Assembly (NCBI GenBank): GCA_033964015.1
Contig: CM066920.1
Span: forward strand, 10,073,912-10,137,911
Length of the DNA: 64,000 bases
Direction: 5' to 3'
Source of the DNA: Scolanthus callimorphus
Lineage: Eukaryota; Cnidaria; Anthozoa; Actiniaria; Edwardsiidae
In this document: positions 12,801 through 24,800 of the stretch, piece by piece
Position numbering within the stretch: position 1 is the first letter of the stretch
How the letters are laid out: each line of letters opens with the position of its first letter
Notes under the pieces: model-generated
What the model saw: the letters and a program-made list of their open reading frames with translations, nothing else
Database searches by the model: none
Told to the model about the DNA's origin: nothing
Position numbers and translations under genes: made by a program

Positions 12801-15800
12801 TTAACTGGTACTTGTTGTTGTTCTATCTATGGAAGGTATTTTGGAGTCTATTTGACCCTCAAGTATGCTATAACAGTAACCACGTACTGATACTTATATA
12901 TTTTGAGCTACTTAGCTCTCCAAGATTACAGACCCTGTGTCAGCCGCCATTTTGACAGCATAGCAACATACAAAGTCGAAGAAAGCATCCATTTCCATCG
13001 GCTGATTTAGAGAATATGGAGCAATGTTCTTGATTAAATTTGGTAAATCAAATCTGAAACTTTGTTTTTAGATGTTGATTTAGAGATTTCCACGCGTAAT
13101 TCGTCAGTGATAGTGAAAACAGCAGATAGTGAAAACATAGGACGAAAATCTTTAAATTTCCTCCAGCAAATACAGTAAATGTATGGGAAAATCTCCCGAG
13201 AAAGGGGGGGCCGCGGCCCCCTGTGCCCTCCTGGCTACGCCCTGTACGCTACTGGAAAGGCAGAGCATTTATATTCCATATGTATCATCATGTATTCAAA
13301 ACAGCTATTGTATATTCCACAGGTCGTACATTGGTTTGGTTGTTGTTTTTCTCCTACTTATTATTTTCAGTATTATCTTTCCAGTACACACGTGTATGCA
13401 TCCCAGTACCACTGTACCACTGTTTTGGGATGGTGCTTGGAAGGTATTTTAGACACTCTTTTTGTACAAGAAATTATTTAGATTGTGGGGTCTCCTTTAC
13501 GTTGCATCCCTGTTAGTTGTTGGCCGCATTTAGGATTACGCCCCTCGAAAAAAACTCCCATGATATATAACAACCTTTTTTGAAATAGGTGTTTATTAAT
13601 TTGAGCCTTCTTTATTTATTTGGCTTGGCAAATACGAAACTCTAGCGACTCTGCACTTCCTGAAACCATCAACGTGCTACTACCATCGGTTCGCATAACT
13701 CACCTTTTCTTCTTCTTTGGTTTCAGTTTTGCCACCGTTACACATGGCATCACTGCTGTATACCCCTCAAGAGCATTTAATGCAGGGGCTGCGTTACAAG
13801 CAATAGAGGATGAAAAGTAAGACACAAAGTAGAGGAGTGTGAAGAGTTTCTTTTTTACCCTTAGTTAGACCTTAGGGCATTTTTATCATATCTGAATAGT
13901 GAATTTTGCACTATATTTAACAATTAGTTGTCGAAGGCGACGTGATTATCGCTGGATAGTCACCGAGACGAAATTGCTCCAGACAAGTGACTCATAAGAT
14001 TTGTAGGCAAAACTACCGAAGGCAAGCAAAGACGATCCAGCTGTACATAGGCTATATTTTAGCAATAAAATGTTCCTTTTTTTCATTTACTGCGATTTTC
14101 ATAATTCTGCGAACTCTACACCGAAGGCAAAGCAAAGACGATGCCCCCCAGCTGTACACATGCTATATTTTAGCAATAAAAATTCCCTCTTTCATTTAAC
14201 TTCACGTCCAAACGTTATTTCAGATGTAATTCTCTCTACGGGACTCCAACCATGTTTATCGATATGCTGAACCATCCTGAATTTAACAAGTTTGACGTGT
14301 CCAGCTTACGAACAGGTTTGTACTGAGGAAATTATTGACTCTGTTCCCCACAATTATTTCCATCTTCTTAGTATTTTCACTTTTTTTTTCAGGAATTATG
14401 GCTGGATCACCTTGTCCTATAGAAGTGATGAAAAAAGTCATATCTGATTTTCACATGCCACAGATGACGGTATGAAATGCAACTACGCTAGCAACCCCCC
14501 CCCCCCGAAAAAAGGCCTGAAAAAGGTGCCCCTTTCTTGTACCAAAGTGGCTTTGTGCTCTGTTAAAAAGGAAACGGTTTTGCTCCTGCGTTGCGCCGTT
14601 GAAAAAACAGTGAAATACAGACCCTTTTTTTATACCAAAATTGCAATTTTCCCCTTCTTTATACCCAGTCCAGCCTGAAAACCCTACCCCTTTCTTATAC
14701 CTCCAGCCTGAAAACCCTACCCCTTTCGGGCCGAGCATCCCCGTATAGTCCAATATAGGGAGTACCCCCCCCCCCCCCCCCCCCCCCCCACCAGAGCAAA
14801 ACACACGCTCTTATTGGTTATTGTGTGATTAAAGTAGATTTCGTATGGTTGTGAAAGGCATGGAACACGGTATAATGGTCAAGGCACGGCGCGAAACCTC
14901 GCCCTCTCGTGAACATTCAGCCAATCACATCACGCGAAATGACTAATCAACCAATGAAAATGCTTTGACCTGGCACGACACAATACCGTTACGGCGCGGA
15001 CACGGTAGAATACCTCGTAGCGTGTCGTCATGAACAACTGTCACGGCACTCGATTGCGTTTCATGGTGTACTTTTCTTTCATGTCGCTTTATGACGTAAT
15101 CTGTGCATCTATTACAGTTTAGTATAAACCAACTAACGGTCTATTACAAATCCTGCATTCTGATTGGCTGAGCTACTAATGGTCTATTAGTGATAGACCG
15201 TGCCTGGCAAAACCACCACCTTTCTTTGCAGGAAAACTTGATTTTTTCAGCATAAAATAATGGAATTCGTTGCCAAAACCGACCAACTAGTTGGTTTATA
15301 CTAAAACAATTAGACCTCTCGTCTTCATGTGCTATGATGTCAATAGACCATTCGGCCTTCGGCCTCATGTTCTATTCATCATAGCACATTCGGCCTCGAG
15401 GTCTAATTGTAAAACAGACGCACGGAAAAATGAGATCTATTTGTTAAGGGTTGAGTCACACAGTTAGTATAAGAGATCTTGTCTGCGTTTTTTGACATTG
15501 CTCCCTGAGCGTTCCGGATTTTTATTTTGCGAAGACTCGGTACCATTTCTACCCTGGGGACCAGAGGCTGAAACTCTGCCCTTTCACGTTTGTGTTGTTT
15601 CTCGGGAAACTCAGAGCTGGGACCTCGAGCCTCTGGTTTCCAGGGTATACCATTTCATAACTGAGTACGAGAAAACCTGGGCTGCATGAGAAAGTCACGT
15701 TCGCATGCAGTCACAGTCACATGCGAGGCTCAAACACAATTTTTGCTCGCCCGCCGGCTGACCCTTTTCGGTGCGGGTACCGGACCACAGTGGAGAGAGA

Positions 15801-18800
15801 CCCAATGCCGTAAAGCGGAGCCGACCGTTGATCCTCGAGCATGATACAGTCACGGAGTTATAGAGTAGTCAAGTGATGACGTCACAAAAAACAAATTTTC
15901 GATTTAGCAATATTTGTCCTTGGATTTGGAAAGAGCATAATAAATGAATGCTACACACCAAAATTGAGGCAAATCGGTTGAAACGCGACCGAGATATGGC
16001 CCCCTGAATACATAATTTTCTTTAAGAAATCACTGTATTTTTGGTTGCGTTCATAAAGTTTTGGACGCAGTCCAAAATACAGTGATTTGTTAAAGAAAAT
16101 TATGTATTCAGGTGGCCATATCTTGGTCGCGTTTCAACCGATTTGCCTCATTTTTTGCATCCGATTCTCTTTCCACTTTGTCTTTCATTATTCGTGGACT
16201 TTTAAAATCGGAAATTCAAGATTTCTCAAATTTATGACGTCACACTTAAGTACTCTTTAGAGTGTGTCATTAAGGTTGATTTTTTTTCTTCGTTATCCAC
16301 AGATTGCTTACGGATTAACAGAAACAAGTCCTGTAACGAATCAGTGTTATCCAGATGATCCAATTGATCTTCGCGTCTCTACAGTAGGAAAAGTACATCC
16401 CAACGTAGAGGTATGAACACTACCGGGGAAGAGGTACGGATATAGGCACATCCTTTCAGGGCACCATATTAGTGGCAATCTGGGAAATGGTCTTATTGTT
16501 GCCCACGGTCTGTGATAGGGTATCTGGTTTGACAGGGACAGGGAAGCCATCCAGGAGCAACTTGTTTTTTCTCTCCTTCGTGATTGGCTAGATGTATTTA
16601 GACATACTACAGTCATTTGAAATTTGATATAAACGACCAAAACGATACTTTGCTTTTGCTGCTTGACAGGCAAAAATTATCGACAGTGAGCACGGCCGCG
16701 TGGTCCCTATAGGGTCTCCCGGGGAGATATGTTTCCGTGGTTATAATGTTATGATGGGCTACTGGGAAGATGAGGAGAAGACTAATGCTGCCATTGATAA
16801 TGCAGGCTGGTTTCATTCTGGGTAAGGCAAATTAAGATAGAGCTAAAAAAACACAACCGTCAGTTGGTTAGCTCAGACCTGCCTGTTGTGCGCGAGGCCG
16901 GGTACTCGACACTCGGCAAGACCACAACTCAGGCATTCCCGTGCCCTGCAGAGCTTCCCGGCTCGTCACCTCGCGTGGGAGGCTCTGGTGACAGCCACTA
17001 GCGCATGCTATAATGAAATTGCCTACTTGTATAGGAAATCATACGACTTCGAGTTCAATTTGTTATATATTCTCACTTGGTCCCATTGTGCTCTATATAA
17101 GATATGGGGAAGGAGACCTGGCGGAGCTAAAGATGACAATCTAGCAAGAGGGAGGGAGGGAGGGTAAGGAAAGTAGCTCCACCAAACCTCGGAATGAGCA
17201 CAATGAAACCCGAAATCAAAACAATACAGAGCAAAGAGGGAGGGAGGGCGGGTAACAAGAAAAGTAGCTCCATCAGGCCTCGAAATAAGCACAATGAAAC
17301 CCGCCAACACAGCGTCCTCTACCAAGGACGCCATCTTGCGCCGAGGACTAAAGGCAACTGACAATTATGCTAATGAGTTGATATCCTATATAGGCACTGT
17401 TGGTCCCAAGTGAGAATAGTTATATATTCTCACTTGGTCCCATTGTGCTCTATATAAGATATGGGGAAGGAGACCTGGCTCCGCGGCCTGTATGACGAAT
17501 ACTGCAGGTCCTCCACTTACTAAAATCGACTCACTCCCAAACTCCGGGTATACCTCCGTGTAAGAACCATTCCCAGAGAACGCCATTGCGTTCATTTACT
17601 AGTTCATCATGATTCGTTCTACTAAACAAAGGAGGCTTTGTGACGCAACTCGTGAACAATACACAGATTCTTACACGGAGGCAGAGCCCAAACTCCGAAA
17701 GATTTTGAAGCGCCGCTTTGCCGAAACTTTATAAATAGTTTACCCTGACAAAATACCATTACAACCATGGAGATGAGGAGAGAGTGGGAAATCCAATGAA
17801 ATAAACCTAATTATACCACACAAAAGGTGTACTTCTCCCCAAAACTCAGAAAAAGCATGCTCGAGGGGACGAGACGCTAAGAACTCTCGCGGATTCCGCC
17901 GGACCCTCGAGTATGCAGAAAAGAGACAAAAAATTCAACAAAGGAAATTTTGAACAATAATAACAAGAACGAGAAGTACACCAATACAGGTACATTAAGG
18001 TCAGAAACGATGAAAATTGTTTTCTAATCAATAGCAGAGGATCAAGTTAGCAAAGGTAACAAGTAAACGATTTCAGAAAAGACTTGAATGTACACGCGAG
18101 AAACCAAACCAGGATTTCAACAGCTAGCCGTCCGCAACCCCGGAATACCCCGTCCGAGGACAGAGCAATGAAGAGTATTAGATAACTCCTCCGGGGAAGC
18201 CGAGGCAACCTATTGAGAAACCTGAGTAAAGCAACCTAAATAAGGTGTGGCGAAAACAAAAGAAAACTAAACAAAAAAGGTAGCCTCGGCTACCCCGGAG
18301 AGCGAGAGAATGGAACAAAACAATTCCTTGCAAAAGAGAACACCGAGCTATTAAATATCCATCTTCTGTTATATCACTATAACAACGATTGAAATAGCTC
18401 ATTAAAATCGTATTTAAACGCGTTGACACCCTCAAATTAAGTGATGAATAGTCAAGACAAAAATTGAGGAAGATGATAAAATCTCTGAGCTTTTGCAAAA
18501 TTGAATAAGCATGATGAGAATAAGGAACAATAACAAAATTCGCTTGGCTGAACTCATAACACATTCACCTTTCTTTGTGTATAATCAGAATGCAAGAATT
18601 ACTTTCGGTATTGGCTAAATACTTTTATTTTGCCTTTTCCAGATAATTAGAGCAGAACAAATTCGCTGGTGGCTGAACTAATTCGCCTGCCAAACTTTCA
18701 TGTAAGAGAAATAATTTTAGAGCAGAACAAATTCGCTGATGGCTGAACTAATTCGCCTGCCAAACTTCCATTAAGAGAAATAATTTTAGAGCAGAACAAA

Positions 18801-21800
18801 TTCGCTGGTGGCTGAACTAATTCGCCTGCCAAACTTTCATGTAAGAGAAATAATTTTAGAGCAGAACAAATTCGCTGGTGGCTGAACTAATTCGCCCGCC
18901 AAACTTTTATGTAAGAGAAATAATTTTAGAGCAGAACAAATTCGCTGGTGGCTGAACTAATTCGCCTGCCAAACTTTCATGTAAGAGAAATAATTTTAGA
19001 GCAGAACAAATTCGCTGGTGGCTGAACTAATTCGCCTGCCAAACTTTTATGTAAGAGAAATAATTTTAGAGCAGAACAAATTCGCTGGTGGCTGAACTAA
19101 TTCGCCTGCCAAACTGTAGGTATCCCAGGTCCAACGCCTATTATATACCAAACGTAGCGGCAACAATTTGCCCAGGTCTAACGCCTATGCCGAACGTATC
19201 TGGTCAACATATGACTGTTAACATGCGAAACACAATCGTTAGATTCACCGCCTTCACCGTGAAATTCGAAGGCCAAACCAGACGCAAGTAAAACACTAAA
19301 TGTTCCTACAGGGCGAGAAAACATCCGCAAGAATGAACACAGTTCAGCTTGGCCAAACTGAATAGACGACAATAATTCCAGGAGCAAAAGAACTTATGGT
19401 TCCAAAGGTTCCAGGCGGAGCTGTAGACCTGTAAGAGAATACAAAGCACAAATTTAGCATAACTGAACAGCGCGAAAAGAAATTCAAAGGCGATAAAAAC
19501 ACACAAAATCAAACTGCTGAATAACGAAAATCTTGAACGCTGCAAAGGGGAGGAAAGCGATAGGAGGCGACGAGAAGAATGATGTAGACTTTAATTCTTG
19601 ACGAAGGAAGGAGAGTTGAGTCAGTTGAACGGCGAGGCCAGAGCAGAGGAGGTCTTCTCAGCACGAGGACTAAAGGCAACTGACAATTATGCTAATGAGT
19701 TGATATCCTATATAGGCACTGTTGGTCCCAAGTGAGAATAGGAATTTATTTGCACGAGTGGGTTTTTCAAAAAGTATCAAAATTGCACGAGCCGCAGGCG
19801 AGTGCAATTTGAGCTTTTTGAAAAACCCACGAGTGTAAATAAATTCCAAATTGAACGAGAAAAGTCGTATGATTTCGTATTAATAATACACATGAAAAAA
19901 TTTCCAAGGAGTCATTCACAAATCTGCTTACAAACTGAACAAGCCGCACGCATATTTCCTTGATTGAAATCTGGACCAAAACCTGACAGAATTTGAGCAT
20001 GAACAAAAACCAAAGTTTCCATAATATAGCTCTATGTTATCAAAATATTTTAGCATTTCAAAAGAAATTTTGCATTTTGTAAACCATTTTTGCACTTTGT
20101 TACCTTTTTTGGCACTTTGTTACCTTTTTTTGGCACTTTGTTACCTAAAAACTGCACTGCTCTCAGCCAATCAGAATCCACAGATTTTTTCATGTGTATT
20201 ATTAACGCCACAAAAGTACTTGTAGAGCATAAGTACACTGTAGCTATACACTCTTTAGAGATCTCTGAAAACAAAAGTTTTCTATCAATTTTGCCGGATA
20301 TTTTTAAAATTGGTGTTCAATTTAATTGCCTCAGATATTAAGTCTTAAGATTTGATAGGAGCAACAAATTGATCCTTTTATAATTATCACGCTTCTTTAT
20401 TATTTTATTTTATGACATCAGGGACTTAGCGACAATGGATGAAAATGGATATGTTAAAATTATTGGAAGAATTAAGGTATGTAAGGATTTCGAATCAGTT
20501 TTTTTTTTCCATGAGGTGACTGAATTGTCATGGCCCGAATGTTTTTAATCGCGATCAAATTGAACCGAAATAGCGATACGTTTTGGTAACGTCATGACAC
20601 GATTCAAACCCCGGCCAGACCAACACTCAGGGTCTTTTTCTAAATAATTGAGGAGAAGGTGCTGCCTTTGCTCTAATATCTGCAAATGGTTAGATCTTCG
20701 CGTCTTCTCAAATAAGGACGTTTTAACCGTAGATCCCGTCTCTCACATACACTACACTAACCGGAACCAGAGGGACGTTAAAGAACCACGGGACGCGGGA
20801 GTGACCATCCTCAGTGCAAGGCTCACACTCACACTTAACACATCTACTAACATACACTCGAAATACTAGCTCCACCAAGCTACTCTAAAATTCGAGTATA
20901 AATAAAGGTACCTACAGGTCTACGATATACACTATATCGATCGTGTCGTATGACATCATTGTTACTACCGAAATCACTAAACTGCCGGCACCCTCGAAAA
21001 TTCGATCGATTGTTTGTCAGTTTCGGTTCGCTCGTCTGGCTGTTTTGATCGATCCAAATGGTCACGTGACATTTAAATTTTGTACCAAACAATGGAAAAA
21101 CACGAATTTTCGAGGGTGCCGGCAGTTTAGTGATTTCGGTAGTAAAAAATCTCTTAGCAGTCTATCTAGTCTCCTACGCAGCGATATCCGCGCGGCTGTG
21201 TAGGAGACTAGCAGTCCACAAACAGACACCAAATCTAGAAATATGAGTCCTAAAGTCGATCACGGGCGACAGGATGATCTGTGGTATTTGAATGCAACGT
21301 GTTTTGAGGCAACTCAACGTTTAGTCAACTCAAAGTTTACATTAATTTCTTAGTGATATCTTTCTGATGTTTATGTCAACAGGACGTGATAATCAGAGGA
21401 GGGGAAAATGTGTACCCAACCGAAGTAGAGCAATTTCTTTATAAACATCCGAAAATACAAGACGTACAGGTAAGAACATTTATAAACTTTTGTAAGTATC
21501 CAGCAGGAAACGCGTTGAAAGTTTACCCATAGTAGTGGGTGGCCAAGCGGGGAACTGTTCACGTTGCAAAAAGTACCATATTTGGAAAGAATTGCTGTCC
21601 TTTAAGCGCGTGCAACGTCCCTGTTTCCACATTGTTAATCCGGGGAAATACGAGTCACGAGTTGCGTTGCAAGTCTAATATGTGGTGCTCATTTTTCATC
21701 AAATTCACAACTTGTCGCGCAACTTTTTTTGCGAGCCCAAGGCGGATTTTGCCCCTCATTTCTATTAACTAATCAACTTGAATTGTAGGCAAAATATTGC

Positions 21801-24800
21801 GCGACAAGTTGTGTGTTTGATGAAAAACGAGCAACAAAGCCAGAATTTGTGTCTCAAAGTAGACCGGCGCTCTACTTCGCTCAACAGGTTTTCACAACTT
21901 GAAACAAATGGTTTTGGCACGAGATGAAAAACGCGCAACATCGAACTTGCAACGCAACAATGTTGCGCGACAGGTTGAGGTATTTTGTGCCTCGTATTTC
22001 CCCGGCTTTATTCACAGAGTAGCACTAAAAGTTGCACGTTTGATCACGTGACTGGCAAGACGGCATGTTGATGTGATTTGTCTTTTGTAGATAATTGGTG
22101 TCCCCGACCAGCGGTTGGGCGAAGAAGTATGCGCGTGGATCAAGTAAGATGGAAATTCTTTAACATCTTCATCTTAATTATACTAAATAAATAACTCGCC
22201 TCAAGCTCAGTGTATGTTACTATTGCTGAATAGTGACTATTAAGCAATTATTGGATGAGGTTGAGCATGACATCGTAAGTTAGCAAAACCGAGGCTGTGT
22301 TATCTGTCGAGGGCCGAAGGCTGAGGCAGATAACGCCTGTGTTATCTGTCGAGGGCCGAAGGCTGACACAGGCACAAGGTTTTGCTAACTTACAATGTCA
22401 TGCGAAAACCGAATTCAATAATTGTTTTATTATACATTTAAAAAAAGACAAATTAATACGATGCCAAATGACTTTATTCAAAAAGGCTTTGTTCAAATCA
22501 TAGTACTGTGTTCAAATTCAAAATGCAGACACGGACGAGGAGCTTGGGAATGACCAACTTTTAACTTGACATGTTAAATCAGAAACATATAACTTACTCA
22601 CTTATATGTTTCTGGCTAAATGTAATATCCGCTACAGATATTGCATTTTTTAGCATGTCAAGTTCATGCGACATAAGAATTGATTATTTGCTCTCGGCCA
22701 ATCACATTTGCGATAGTGAGTTCAATGTGTAATAATCGCCGATATCCGTCCGCGACTAATTGTTAATCGACACAAATCTATCGCCTTCTTGTCCGAAGTC
22801 TCTCCTTCGCACCCTCTTGACCTTCTCCTGCTTTCAGTACAATACAGTCATCCCAACCCATCAATCAGCCGCTATTGAGTAGGCCACAACGAAACGGGAA
22901 TCTCAGCAAAGCATCCATTTCCATCGGCATGCTGGAGTGTAGTCTCCTACGCAGCCCGTGTTTTGTGTCGGTCACGCATCACGGGTGCGTAGGAGACTAG
23001 CTGGAGTGTTAATATAATATTTTAAATTAAAGATGTAGTTAACAACTTATCATACTCTGTTTCCATATAGTTATTTTGAAATTTCTCTTCACAATTCTAC
23101 ATCATTGAATAGCGTATACTTTTATTAAGGTGGCTCGCTACGGTACCCCTGAGGTGATCGCGATTTATTTTCGTGTGTTCCAATTTATTGTTCTGACCCT
23201 CAAGCACATAAATACTGATGACTCAATGGTAGAAATGCACCCTATCATTTGACGTGGATGGCGACCATAGCAACACACCAAGACCTTGACACTTTGAGTG
23301 GCTTTTTCTCACAAAATCTGGATTCAACAACAATGAAGTGCGATATAGTGCTTTCCTTTAAAACATCTTATACACATATAGCGAACATTGAAACATTCCT
23401 ATCGTCTCATTGTAGATTACACGCCGGCGAGAGTTCGTCAGGTGAAGAAATACGGCAATTCTGCAAAGGACAGGTACGGAGAAACCTTTCTAGCTTGTGT
23501 CAAAGCATAGGGCAAGTTCAGGGGTTTCATAATTTTTGAAGTAGCAAGGCTCAGTTTTTGAAGTAGGCGGCTGGATTTTGGGGTTCCATGCAAAGGCCTG
23601 ATCCTTCTAGGGGGTACGGGGTCTTGCCCTCTGGGAATTTTTAAAATTTCGGTAGCAGAAAAGGCATTTTCCTGTGTTTTGAGGGCAAGATTATTGGCAT
23701 ATTCGTGTATTCTATTGGTTTAATATTAAAGTAATAATGAAGTTGCCGGCGGTCAGCAGTGAAGTAGACGCGGCGGTTCACCGTCGGTAGCAGCCTTCTA
23801 TTGAAACCCCTGTGGCAAGTGACTCATGTTAGTAAGTTTTTTAGGAAATAAGCAAGCAGCCGAAAGCAGCAAATCCGCTTATTTTTCGTTTTTTTTTTAC
23901 TCTGAAACTCATATTGGGCAATTCCAGAAAATAAAGGCACCCTCCCCACGGGTGGCACTAGTTTTTGACCCCCCCACGCATCCAGAATTTCCAAAATGGT
24001 TTACCCCCCCATGCATATAGAATTCCGGGTAGGTTAAAGAAATCCAGCTTCGAAAACCCCCCTTGCAATCAGAATTCCGAGCTCTTAAACCCCCCATCCC
24101 ATCGGAATTTCCAAATGCCGCCCGTGGGGGGGGACCTTTATTTTCTGGAATTGCCCATTCCTGTATCACTATTGCACACATCGGAAAATATAGTGGGTTT
24201 CATGACTGTAGGAAAAACAATCGCAAAGTGACCAATAAAACCTATAATACATAAAACTGCATAAAACTTATAATACTGTCACAAAATCGTACCTTTTGCA
24301 CCGGCGCTATCGTACCTTTTTGCACGACTGCTTTAGCGCAGTCGTGGCAATGGACGTACCCAAGGTTATAACCCTTTCACAAAATTTCACCCCAACAGAT
24401 TGCGCATTATAAAATACCAAGATATTACAAGTTTGTAGACGAGTTTCCTCTTACGGTGACAGGGAAGGTGAGTAATTTCTAGTTCTAGTTGTAAAGTTGT
24501 TGTCGTCATCCCCTCCTCCCTTCCCCTCCTGTTCCTCCCTCCCCCAGCCCCTCTTGAGGTTGCCCCTCTTGAGGTTCCCCCTCTTGCGTAGCCACACCCT
24601 TGGGGTCATGGGTCACCAGTTTTTCTATCGACGGCTTATCGGTTATCCAGACTCTTCAATAAACAATGGAAGTGTTAAATTAGCCCTCCTTTGAACAAAT
24701 TATTCCCCTTATATATATTGTCCACATTTTGTCCTAAATCCAAGATGGCGGCCACGTGAAAGCAAACTCGGTTTTCTCGACCTAAAAGCTACTCCAACGC

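Noticed and set aside
14451..14804. 117-aa Gly-rich minus-strand ORF
   Set aside because: Produced by a C run and MITE-like sequence in ACSF2 intron 12.
16859..16930. Possible tRNA start (TTGGTTAGCTCAG)
   Set aside because: No TpsiC arm or acceptor stem pairing at the proper distance.
18649..19115. CRISPR-like array
   Set aside because: The units are contiguous 70-bp copies without unique spacers, in a eukaryotic intron: a minisatellite.
20880..21203. Overlapping ORFs on both strands
   Set aside because: They are translations of the 184-bp inverted-repeat element.
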